DNA of 64,000 bases, from assembly GCF_020520425.1 (NCBI RefSeq), contig NC_079492.1:141984361-142048360 (forward strand), given 5' to 3'. This document shows, in pieces, positions 54,834 through 64,000 of the stretch; the stretch's first letter is position 1, and the number at the start of each line of letters is the position of its first letter. Below the pieces are notes generated by a model that did no database searches, was not told the DNA's origin, and was given only the letters and a program-made list of their open reading frames with translations. This stretch comes from Spinacia oleracea. Taxonomy: Eukaryota > Streptophyta > Magnoliopsida > Caryophyllales > Amaranthaceae. A program made the translations under genes and the position numbers.

Positions 54834-55476
54834 GACACAAAATGAGATGAAACTACAACAAAACAATTTGGTGACTAAATAAACACTCAGAACAGGGTTA
54901 TTTATACTAAAACAATAAGCTACGGCTATTTTTCAATCCCAAAAAACTAGCCGTTGGGCTTTAAAAAGGTAATTTTTACATTTGGGCATTTGGTGAATTA
55001 TATTTTAAAATAGGGGTATTTGGTGAAATAAGTTACATTGTAGGGGCATTTGGTGAATTAGAAAAGTAGGCTAACGGCAGACTAACGGCAGACTAACGGC
55101 GCGTCATTAGTAAGGGTAGTTTGGGTATTATATTAAAGGTGAGGGGCATTTGGTGAATTTCTGAAAGTTGAGGGACATTTGGTGAATTTCGTGAAAATTG
55201 AGGGTATTTCATGAAAAATCCGTAAATTTTATTACCAAAAAAAACATATCCCAATATTCCTTTTCCATATAAAAATTGCCCTTACTTTCCACGTAACGAA
55301 AACATGACAAACTTGAGCTGTCATACACATAAATTTCCATACCACGTTACAGTAGTACACGGTTTGAACATCCTATTAAAATCTAGAAACATCCAACGGG
55401 GTAAAACCGTCCAGCCACACACATAACACAAAGTTCTGGTCCTTGTCATATTTGACTTTTCCACGTTTTCTCTGCC

Positions 55477-55484
55477 TATAAATA
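55477..55484 (+). promoter_or_regulatory. TATA box of the SAP gene
   Basis: TATAAATA lies 86 nt before the ATG, which predicts a transcription start near 55510 and a leader of about 60 nt. ACGT cores occur upstream (near 55292, 55345 and 55463); such cores can be bZIP/ABRE-type sites, which would fit a stress gene, but this is inference. Confidence 0.75.
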
Positions 55485-55569
55485 ATCCCCACAATCCCAT
55501 TAACTTCATCATCTATTGCCATAAAACATAAACTAACAATCGTTCGATTTTGCTCAAGATCTTTGATAA

Positions 55570-56109
55570 ATGGAGAACATGATGAACAGCCACCAATCAG
55601 AGAACGCCACGTACTGCGCAAACGGTTGCGGATTTTTCGGCACGGCGGCAACGAAGAACATGTGCTCAAAGTGTTACCGCGACCACCACCTCAAAGACGA
55701 ACAATCCTCCACCATGAGAGCCGCCGTAAAGAAGTCGTTATCCTCCTCACAGTCCGATGAAGCGGTGGCTGTGAGGGAGGCGGTGGAAGAACAATCCGCT
55801 ACCGTGCGAGCCGCAGTTGATAAATCGTTGTCCTCACCAGTCGTTGAGAAGAAGAAGTCCGTAGAACCGTCGGCGGTTGTGACGGCGGTGGAGGAGGTGG
55901 GGAGTTCGAGGAAGGCTGCGAATAGGTGTGGGAGCTGTAAGAAGAAGGTTGGATTGGTGGGGTTTAACTGTAAATGTGGGACAACTTTCTGTGGGTCCCA
56001 TAGGTACCCCGAAGAACACAAGTGTACGTATGATTACAAGGTTGCCGGAAAAGAAGCCATTGCTAAAGCTAATCCTCTTGTTGTAGCTGAAAAGTTGCAG
56101 AGACTCTGA
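55570..56109 (+). CDS. SAP: A20/AN1 zinc-finger stress-associated protein
   Basis: Intronless 179-residue protein. The A20 finger at 16-35 has Cys16, Cys20, Cys32 and Cys35 (C-x3-C-x11-C-x2-C, with the family GFFGTAAT core). The AN1 finger at 120-152 has Cys120, Cys123, Cys134, Cys136, Cys141, His144, His150 and Cys152, with the usual YPEEHKC and TYDYK segments, and ends in a canonical EKLQRL tail. SAPs bind ubiquitin or act as E3 ligases in abiotic-stress responses. The Ala/Ser/Glu linker carries a clear internal repeat: 44-60 (EQSSTMRAAVKKSLSSS) recurs at 74-90 with 30-residue spacing. The start at 55570 lies about 85 nt after a TATA box; Met4 and Met5 are alternatives. The gene sits about 340 bp from the end of a Pack-MULE. 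Family assignment is certain. Confidence 0.96.
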   Translation: MENMMNSHQSENATYCANGCGFFGTAATKNMCSKCYRDHHLKDEQSSTMRAAVKKSLSSSQSDEAVAVREAVEEQSATVRAAVDKSLSSPVVEKKKSVEPSAVVTAVEEVGSSRKAANRCGSCKKKVGLVGFNCKCGTTFCGSHRYPEEHKCTYDYKVAGKEAIAKANPLVVAEKLQRL

Positions 56110-56576
56110 TGTTTTTCAATTTTGAATTTAAGAATCTCTTCTTTTCTTTTCCTTGTTATAATTTAGATGGGGTGATTTACCCTTTTGATTACTTCCATGA
56201 TTGATTGAGGTTTTTTTTAATGTCGGTTCGGTTACTATTCTTTTATTCTCATTGAAGTATTGAAAATTGGTTCAATTTTATTACCTTAAACTAGATTAGT
56301 TGAAAAACAATTATTTGATGCAAAACAATTCTACTTCAGTGACACAGTCCATATAAATTAATTAAATGTTCAAAAAAATGATAATTTTAACATTTGCTCG
56401 ACAATCCCAATTAATAAGCCGAGACATCAAGAATTGAAATTAGTTTAGCAAATGCAAATTGGAGCCTATATGCATAATCTCTGAAGTGCACAAATAAGAT
56501 TAAAAAAAGCCCCAATAACCAAATTGAAAAGAAATACATGAACTACGAATTTTTGCCGTACTGGAGTTGACATTAA

Positions 56577-56909
56577 GGCTCTGTTTGATAAGGCGTAAAA
56601 CGTTTTTATTGTAAAATGATTTTTCATGGAAAATATTTTTCAAGGAAAATTCTAAATTAGTTTTCCTTTGTTCGGTATCTTAAAGGAAAATAGGAGAAGA
56701 TGGTAAAGGTTGAGGGGAAGGAAGGAAAGGAGGTAAGGAGGAAATAAGGAAAAGTGGTTTCTCAACCTTTCAAATGGAAATGAGATTTCATTTTTGAGGG
56801 AGTCATGGAAAATTGTTTTCCATTCCTTACCCAACTAAACAACGTAAAATGATTGAAAAGGGGGAAATTATTTTCCATGAAAATGTTTTACGCCCTACCA
56901 AACAGAACA
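56577..56909. mobile_element. Tourist-like (PIF/Harbinger) MITE, 333 bp
   Basis: The ends GGCTCTGTTTGATAAGGCG and (reverse complement) TGTTCTGTTTGGTAGGGCG are flanked by TAA. The sequence inside is rich in GGAAAATGATTTT-like words. Confidence 0.75.
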
Positions 56910-57180
56910 TAAGAGAGAAAATGGCAAACATGCTCCATGTGTAATAGAGTCCTTAGCTACTCCAAATATACGAGGGCTGCCAAACAGTATATGCATTTAT
57001 ATGACACCAAAACCAAAGGTACTCCATCTCCATTGTCTTCTTGGCTCTTTTCCACAAATATATTCCTCTATCAACCAGGTTCCATACAGAGTACTACCCC
57101 TCTACCAGAGTATAATTATCCAAGTTCTAAAGACACAAAATTAGCTCCCGTGAGATGAGGATTAACATATAAAGTACTAA

Positions 57181-57570
57181 GGGCACGCTTGGATTGAGTG
57201 TAATGGATTATGGGGGTAATAAAGTCAAACCACCATAATAAAAGGACAATGATGGTGAATTGAGGTGGTTGCAAGGAGGGTGGTGTGGTGGTATTGTGAT
57301 GAGAAGTTGTGGTAGTGGTGGTGTTGTGAGGAGAAGGGAGGAAGGGGAGAAGTAATTACCCCAAATGAGGGTAATAATCACCCTAGTGGGATGGTGGGTA
57401 ACTATTCCCCCCATGATGAGGGTATTTGTTCCCCCTTCCCTTTTATTTTCTTCTTGCCAACACTAACTTGTTCCTTTTGCCACCACTTCATCCCCTCATC
57501 ATCACCTTCAATTACCTTAGTTTGACTTTTATTACCCCTTTAATACATTACCTTCAATTCAAGCATGCCC
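57181..57570. mobile_element. Tourist-like MITE, 390 bp
   Basis: The ends GGGCACGCTTGGATTGA and (reverse complement) GGGCATGCTTGAATTGA are flanked by TAA. Inverted similarity extends inward for about 50 bp. Confidence 0.8.
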
Positions 57571-58459
57571 TAATAGGGAAAATTTAAAGGGAGAAAACAT
57601 AAAATTGAATTATGGGCAACATAAATCTTTTAGAAAGTTCTAGTATATGCAAAGCTCTTTGTTTAACAATTAACAAAGTGGTCTACACTATTTCTAAATC
57701 TAGATTATTATCAATTCATAGAAAATTACTTTAACATGTTAATCACTCCTTTAGAAGTCACATAACAGTTTAGAAGAAAAGATTAGTCTTTATAAATCAA
57801 TCGTTATAGAAAATGGAATAATTTAGATTCCTAAATTTTAAAAATCACATTCCAGAAAACAAATTCCTCAAAACTTAAAACTAAAAAATTACAAAAGACA
57901 TAGTTTTAACTAAAACTGAATTATTAGTATTGAGATGGAGATTTTCTAAATAATAAAAAACAAAATAGTTAGAAGGAGAGAAATTACTTATAAACTAGCA
58001 CCGATACATCAATTCATTCAATTGTTCATCGATGGCATGAGATAATTGGGAAAAAAGCATTTTTTATAAAGAAAAAAATTGAGAAAAAACCTTCAACGCG
58101 ACGATGAATCTGAAACTTTGGTCAGCACGCAGCCGTAATGACAACCTCGGGCTTAACCACCGCCGCCATAACTGCAACTTCTCTACGACAATGCAATTCT
58201 TAGTAGAGATTAATCTAGAAAAATGTAGATAGGTAATGACTAATGAGAAATTAAGTGATGATATATTTGAAATATCTTAGACACTTAATGTGAAAATGTG
58301 TAATATTAGACAAGCGTAGAAAAATCTAGAAACTAGGATACAACCACTATAAATATGTAGTATGTGCATAAACTGAGAGCTGGGCTAATCAAGAAAGCTC
58401 CTACAAGTGTTCTATAAAAGAGATACGTGAGTGATATATGGACTCTCGTAAATATAGTT

Positions 58460-58557
58460 GTACAATTCTTATCAACGTAGTCAATGATAAAAATGCAATT
58501 TTGTTATATTATTCAGGTCTATCAAAACTTCCGTGTGCGTCCTCAAATTTCTATCAA
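58460..58557. repeat. Diverged single arm of the foldback family
   Basis: The sequence from TTGTACAATTCTTATCAACG through CTTCCGTGTGCGTCCTC to AAATTTCTATCA parallels the right arm of the 1939-2230 foldback. A partner arm is not evident nearby. Confidence 0.65.
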
Positions 58558-59285
58558 TTCTCGACATTTTATCTGATGCGCCGCCATTAATCAATTTCAA
58601 TTCACTATTTGAAAATAAATAAATAAAAGTAGCAGAGCATGAGCACACGATTCAATAAATCATAAACCCTAATTATTTCAGGATGATTAATCAAAATATA
58701 TACTCCATAGAAGAAAATAAATTATATCAGAAGTGATTTTGAAATATAGATTTTTCATAGAAAAATAATCAAAATGAAATCTAGAGGAGAATAAGGAAGA
58801 GGGTATCCATTTAGAAGAGAATAAGCGCGCGAAGAGGGTACTCCATAAGTCCATAGTAGATTGCAGAAGGAGGATTGGTAAAATAAGGTGAAAATATTCG
58901 GATGGGAGGAATGAGAGCAGTCAAGGACTAACCAGTCAAATCACATGCGATATTTTCCAATATATAGAGTAATCAAATCATACGCGACAATTGTCTTTCA
59001 TAAGGGCAATATGGTCTGTATGATGATAGAAATTTATAATGTGATCAATATATTTAAGCGGGAAAATTTTCATTGTGAAAGTGACACGTGTGCGGTTTGG
59101 GGTAGGATGATGTCAGCAGTATTTCTTTTAGTAATAGTTATAGATTTGCTCACCTAAATTGCTATACTTAATATGTGTATGCTGGTTATTTAAGCAAACT
59201 GGAGTTTTGTTTGTTGTAATTAGTGGGAATTGTGACAAAAGGTTAGAATCCAATCTACTTTACTTGTATTTGCTATACTAGTATA

Positions 59286-59421
59286 TTAGTATAGCAATTT
59301 CCTTTGTCACATACGACTAAGTGGGAGCATGAAGGAAATAATGCCCTTGCTATACTACTATACTAAGGGCTAGAATCCAATCTACTTTAGTCGTATGTGA
59401 CAAAGGAAATTGCTATACTAA
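59286..59421. repeat. 34-bp inverted repeat around a copia 3'-end-like segment
   Basis: TTAGTATAGCAATTTCC...ACGACTA at 59286-59320 is repeated in inverted order at 59388-59421. Between them lies GTGGGAGCATGAAGGAAATA, which resembles a copia polypurine tract and LTR start. AGAATCCAATCTACTTTA recurs nearby (59246, 59371, 59455). Confidence 0.7.
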
Positions 59422-60064
59422 TTGATGAAAGGTTGTGAGTTGTGACAAAGGGTTAGAATTCAATCTACTTTACTTGTGTTGCTTATCTAATGCGTTTAGG
59501 AATTTTCTAGATTTCAGGTTTTAGATATAGTTACTGAGTTATTTTTAATCTAGTCTTCAATGGTATTTTATAGCTAATCCAAAATAAACCTCTCTATGAC
59601 AGGCATGAATAAATAAATTTATATATTTCCATTCTAACCAATAGTTTATTGCTTGTATTTTGTTGTGTGCATTAATATTGTTGTTAGCTGCTATAAGGCA
59701 CCATAAATTCCACAATTAAATAAATTATCGCCGTCTATCTCGCTTGTGCATGCTGTACGCACACAAGTGTCCCGACTCTCGATCGACCCTCATTCTTGTC
59801 ATCAAAAGGCAATAGTGCCTTTTCAAAATCAAACGCTTGCTCGTACCCCTACAAGGCTTTGAGACACTCGTCCGCACAAGGTTTGCAGTCTTGCCGTCAA
59901 AAGGCAAAAAATCCGGTGTCAAAACATAGTTAAAGTATAATATAATATAAATCATTTTTCTTATGAGCTGAATAGTTAGCCTATTATTTAAGTTGATTAT
60001 AATATAGTACAAATAATTGCACGAGCTGAATAATTAAGTTCGTAAATAGTGTAGTTAAAATATA

Positions 60065-61351
60065 CAGATTTTTCATGAAATACCCCGAATTTTGGCGTAA
60101 TTCACCAAATACCCCTCGAATTTCAGAAATTCATAAAAAAACCTATATTTCAATAATTAATGTACCAAATACCCCTATTTCAAAGCTTAATGCACCAAAT
60201 ATATTTAATGACTTCATCAAACCTAGAATCAAACAATTAACATCTAATTAACCTAGCTAATCCCTAATTAACACCCATAATTAACCCATCCATTAACAAA
60301 CCTAATTAACCCACCCAAAAATCAAGATATCCAACAATAACAACACTATATCTCCTCTTCCTCCGATGTCTGCCACCAGCTGCCCTGTCGACTTGCGAGC
60401 CGCCACCAAGAAACAATAACAACACCATATCTCCTCCTCCCTCCTTCCCTAATTAATTAACCCCTTCCCTTCCTATATAACTTTCCCCTTCATCCCACAA
60501 TTCCAAATTCCGAGCTTCCGACATAGATTACAAGAAATGGTCCCTCCAAAATCCAGATCAGATCCAACAAGAGTTCAAGATCAACATAAAACTAGACCAA
60601 AACTATAGAGGGATACAAATGGGGCAAATAATCAGCTCAATGTAAGTGACAACATAATACTTGCAAAAAATAACAAGAAAGGGAAATGAGGGAGCCAGTA
60701 AACATCAATGTCCTCTTCGCTGCTTTCACCATCTTCACTATCATCAATTCATCATCTTCCTTCTCCTCACCAAATTCTAATTTCAATTTCTAATTCGCCT
60801 TAAAATTTGATTGATTTTGCCCAAAAATTTGATTGTTTTTGCCGGGAAAATTGATTAGAGACGCCGAAAAACTTGAGAACTACTGAAAATCAGACGGTTG
60901 TTTGTGTTTATAATTAATGTGATGGTCGAGCTACTGATTTCCACCAACTGCCGGTTATTAATCCGAGAAACTTGGCGGAGCTGGAAGGAGGGACGACGAT
61001 GTATCATAGTATGTTTGGTCAAAGAGGAAGCCGAAGGTGTGTGGGGAGACTTTTACGCCGGCAACGGAGGAGAGGAAGAGGAAGGCGAGGAGAAAGAAAT
61101 GAGGGTGGCTGTCGGTGAAATCATATTTCAGTGGAGGAGGGAAAGGAAGAAGGAAGGCAGTGAGAGAAAAGAAAAAGTAATTAAGGAAAAATGGGTTAAT
61201 GGGTGGGTTAAGTGGATTAATTAGGGTTGGTGACCTCACAGGGGTACTTCGTGTACTAAGTATTGAAATAAGGGTATTTTATGAATTTCTGAAAGTTGAG
61301 GGGCATTTGTTGAATTACGCCAAAACTTGCGGGTATTTCATGAAAAATCCT
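60065..61351. mobile_element. Second Mutator-like element with related TIRs
   Basis: The left arm starts at 60065 (CAGATTTTTCATGAAATACC) and the right arm ends at 61351. The arms share the ATTCACCAAATACCCCT-type units of the 53-kb Pack-MULE. The 9-bp duplication TAAATATA-type (TAAAATATA) lies at 60056-60064 and 61352-61360. No transposase is seen. The interior holds a TATATAA box (60474-60480), leader-like sequence, and ATG at 60619 followed by a GTAAGT donor at 60642, which looks like a captured promoter plus first exon. An open frame at 60898-61224 is Glu/Lys-rich and unrecognised. Confidence 0.85.
60619..60641 (+). other. Possible captured first exon (MGQIISS...) within MULE
   Basis: ATG GGG CAA ATA ATC AGC TCA AT followed by GTAAGT. 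It lies downstream of a TATA box and a leader-like CCTTCATCCC segment. The MG start would suit N-myristoylation. The parent gene is not recognised and no second exon was found. Confidence 0.3.
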
Positions 61352-61394
61352 TAAAATATAATACAAATAATTGCACTTTTAGCAAATTAGTTAA

Positions 61395-61620
61395 GGGTCC
61401 GTTCAGTATAACTATCAGTTTCCATTTTTTTTTTGGTGTTGTAAATCATATGATTTAGATTGAATTATCAACTAAAAAATAGTCATACCTATTGTAAACA
61501 TGTTAATTTTGAAATCTGATAACAAAAAATTGAAAACTACTTTTTTGTGGTTTTCATATTTTGATTTTAGTTTTATAAAAAACAGAAAACTGGAAATAAA
61601 AAACGATACTGAAGGAGTCC
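61395..61620. mobile_element. Tourist-like MITE, 226 bp
   Basis: The ends GGGTCCGTTCAGTAT and (reverse complement) GGACTCCTTCAGTAT are flanked by TAA. Confidence 0.75.
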
Positions 61621-62199
61621 TAAGCTATTACATAAATTATTTACAACATACAAATAGTTCTTCTTATAGAGTAGTCAAAGTCACATAAGTAGTTGCACTT
61701 ATGAACCAAATAGTCTAACGCTTGCTTCGAAAAAAAACCCGACGTCTTCATCCCTGCGTGATAGCAAGGCCAACCCATCACAAACTATCTTTTAAACATT
61801 TGTATTAAGCTTATAATACGTACTTTGTATAATCTCAGACGAAATAATATACGGAGTCATAAATTTAATAATATTATAGAGTATAATATATTAGGTGCAT
61901 TATCTTATATTTAATTTCTCCTTGCATGTGAGGAGAAAACGTGTAAGGGATCATCATTCATCAATGAACATAGAAATAGCTTTGGGTACACCATGCACGA
62001 CGCCTAATAGCTTTCAACAAAGTAAAGGTCTGTTGTAACAATAACAAAATAAATAAGATATTGTTGTTTTTTACATTTAAATACACTAGAAACATAAAAA
62101 TAGGTAAGATTAATTAACAACCATCTGTAACAATCAATTTCAGTAAAAATTAATAACTTCGAATCTAATCTAATATATCTATATAAAGGAGGCATATTT

Positions 62200-62780
62200 G
62201 CTGAAATATTAGAGCGCCACCTAGGATTACTAATGGTTTCGGCCAATGAAAAATAAGATTTCTAAATTATTTTTGAATTAAAAAATTTGACTGCCACGTA
62301 GATAATTAATTAGGTGTCACATAGATATTTTAATTAATTAATTATTAATATATACAACTCCATCCAAAATCAAACACTTTAATAATTAAAAAAATCTAAA
62401 ATAAAATTTATCCTAATCAAACATTAATCTAAAATAAATTCACTCCAAATCAAACACTAATACAATATTAAAGCGCCACGTAGGAAATATAATGGTTTTG
62501 GCCAATGAAAAATAAGATTTCGAAATTATTTTTGCATTAAAAAAGTCGAGTGTCAAGTAGATAAATAATTAGGTGCCACATATATATTTATCCTAATCAA
62601 ACATTAATCTAAAATAAATTCACTCCAAATCAAACACCAATCCAATATTAAGCCACGTAGGAAATATAATGATTTTGGCCAATGAAAAATAAGATTTCGA
62701 AATTATTTTTGAATTAAAAAGGCCGAGTGTCAAGTAGATAAGTAATTAGGTGCCACATATATATTTTATTAATTAATTAC
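62200..62780. repeat. Tandem repeat, three diverged copies
   Basis: Units start near 62200, 62464 and 62643 with ATATTA-AAGCGCCACGTAGG, then GGCCAATGAAAAATAAGATT and TAGGTGCCACATATATATTT. The second and third are about 180 bp apart; the first is longer. Confidence 0.85.
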
Positions 62781-63756
62781 TAATATTGTATATATTTAAT
62801 TTGTCCAGTGTTAATTAAGCAATGATGCGTCTTTTTCGTATTTATGGTTCTTCCAAGATATGAAGATAAAAACACCGACAATTGAGTCATTAAGAATTAC
62901 ATATATGGTTCATATAATGAAATCACTTTTAACTATAATCCCAATTAGCCGGAAGACAAACTATATTTGGAATCCTGTAAGACTGGTATGAAATATTCAG
63001 TTTAATTTAGGAGTACGTGGAGTAATACAAATTTTTTTAAAGTATGTATTCATTATCATAAGAACATGAATCTTAATTAGTTACTTTTATGTAATTATAA
63101 AACTAATATTTTCTACTAAATTACATTTTTTTTGACGGACGGTTGTAACCAAGTACATAAAGTATCGCGCGCACTTTGCACCAATCTACCTACAAAGTAA
63201 TAAATTTTACAAAAAGGAAAATTATAATGTAATTCGAAATTTTATCTTATTAAAGTAGTTAAATCATCAAAGAATTGGTGAATAATTAGTAAAAGATAAT
63301 AAAATTAGATCAGGGGAATACTTAGAGTATAATAATTTAAAAATTTAAGAATATAAAAATTAGGTCAACAAACTACTCTATATTAAAGAGGATATTAATT
63401 AATAGTTCAATAAAGATAAAATTTACCATGTATAGGAAATTAACTAAATAGGTACTCAAACATGTAGAGTTTGAGATAAATAAAATAGATCAATAAATAT
63501 GTAGAGTTTGAGATAAGAAAAAAGTATGAGTTTGTATAACAATAAACTATAACTTCAGGAATGATGACAATTTTGTATTAATTAATGGGAAAGAAATTGA
63601 TAAACCAAAAGAAGTTGTCATATACGGAGTACTCCATAAAATATTTCTTATTCCCCCCAACAAAATGGAATAAACGGTTTCCATTACATTCATCAAGTAC
63701 GGAGTACATGATAAATTTAAGGTGCTGCAATTATAAGTTATTTCAGTTTGCAATTA

Positions 63757-64000
63757 CTTCCACTGTCCCATATTACTCTGTAGGTTTTACACTTTTCATT
63801 TTCATATGTTACAGATTAGTTTTTTACATTTCTATTTTAGAAAAGACCCTGCCATTATTTTAGTACCTCTCTTTTCACACTATCAAAAGCAAGAGTCCAC
63901 ACCTTCTCGCATTCAATTAAAATAATATACCACTATCTAATTTCTCTACTTTTCTAATAAATTAATAGAACTTTATGTCACACTAAGTGTAAAGACTAAT
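63757..64000. mobile_element. Stowaway-like element cut by the window end
   Basis: Starts CTTCCACTGTCCCATATTAC after TA. The other end would lie beyond 64000. Confidence 0.55.

Larger units (their letters stand above)
53264..55222. mobile_element. Pack-MULE (Mutator-like, ~280-bp TIRs) carrying gene fragments
   Basis: Long terminal inverted repeats occupy 53264-53537 and about 54939-55222, starting CGGATTTTTCATGAAAT. They are flanked by an exact 9-bp target duplication, TAAATTTTA, at 53255-53263 and 55223-55231; 9 bp is diagnostic of Mutator-like elements. The TIRs are built from recurring ATTCACCAAATGCCCCT-like units. The right arm has an extra 11-bp GACTAACGGCA duplication. No transposase is present, so the element is non-autonomous. 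The interior holds a WRN-type exonuclease copy (+) and a GRF zinc-finger fragment (-). Confidence 0.92.
57571..60055. other. Intergenic, no gene recognised
   Basis: Apart from the foldback arm (58460-58557) and the 59.3-kb inverted repeat, the stretch is AT-rich. Open frames at 58945-59157 and 59725-60012 show no domain. Confidence 0.5.

Noticed and set aside
55674..56021. Minus-strand 115-codon frame
   Set aside because: Antisense shadow of the SAP gene.
60898..61224. 108-codon Glu/Lys/Arg-rich frame
   Set aside because: Purine-rich interior and TIR of the MULE; no recognisable domain, antisense frame equally long.

Overview
The window is nuclear DNA of a flowering plant: AT-rich, gene-poor, with GT-AG introns and dense plant-type transposable elements. 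The Stowaway ends (CTCCCTCCGTCCC), the many TACGGAGTA/TACTCCGTA nonamers and the retroelement types suggest Caryophyllales (spinach/beet/quinoa relatives). That placement is inference, not proof. I saw no rRNA, no convincing tRNA gene, no CRISPR array and no organelle insert.

Three intact host genes are supported. (1) An intronless AT-hook/PPC nuclear protein (AHL22/24-like) lies on the minus strand at 4389-5345. (2) A complete armadillo-repeat kinesin (KIN-U/ARK type) lies on the minus strand at 32613-43266. I reconstructed 19 exons with GT-AG junctions and consistent phases, giving 916 residues. (3) An intronless A20/AN1 zinc-finger stress-associated protein lies on the plus strand at 55570-56109, with a TATA box upstream. 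These genes have unrelated jobs (chromatin/transcription, microtubule motor, stress signalling) and no operon-like relation.

Broken host sequence includes a UBC24/PHO2-type ubiquitin-conjugating enzyme split by a truncated Stowaway MITE and a solo LTR (49886-51899). A 1.96-kb Mutator-like element (53264-55222, 9-bp target duplication) carries a Werner-type 3'-5' exonuclease copy on the plus strand and a GRF-type zinc-finger fragment on the minus strand, so it is a Pack-MULE. A sister element (60065-61351) has related ends.

Most of the rest is transposon-derived. I could fix the ends of many elements from terminal repeats and target duplications: Stowaway MITEs (some nested), two hAT elements, a mini-CACTA, Tourist-like MITEs, a 47.3-kb MULE-type MITE, a TRIM retroelement with both LTRs, a large solo LTR with a nested inverted-repeat element and a long (TA)n tail, three copies of one SINE family, one tRNA-like SINE with a 21-bp duplication, a probable Helitron 3' end, and a foldback element with 130-bp nearly perfect arms. 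Layout: 1-4 kb repeats and foldback; 4.4-6 kb AHL; 6-32 kb repeats; 32.6-43.3 kb kinesin; 43-49 kb repeats; 49.9-51.9 kb E2 relic; 52-55.2 kb MITEs and Pack-MULE; 55.5-56.1 kb SAP gene; 56.5-64 kb MITEs, MULE and tandem repeats.
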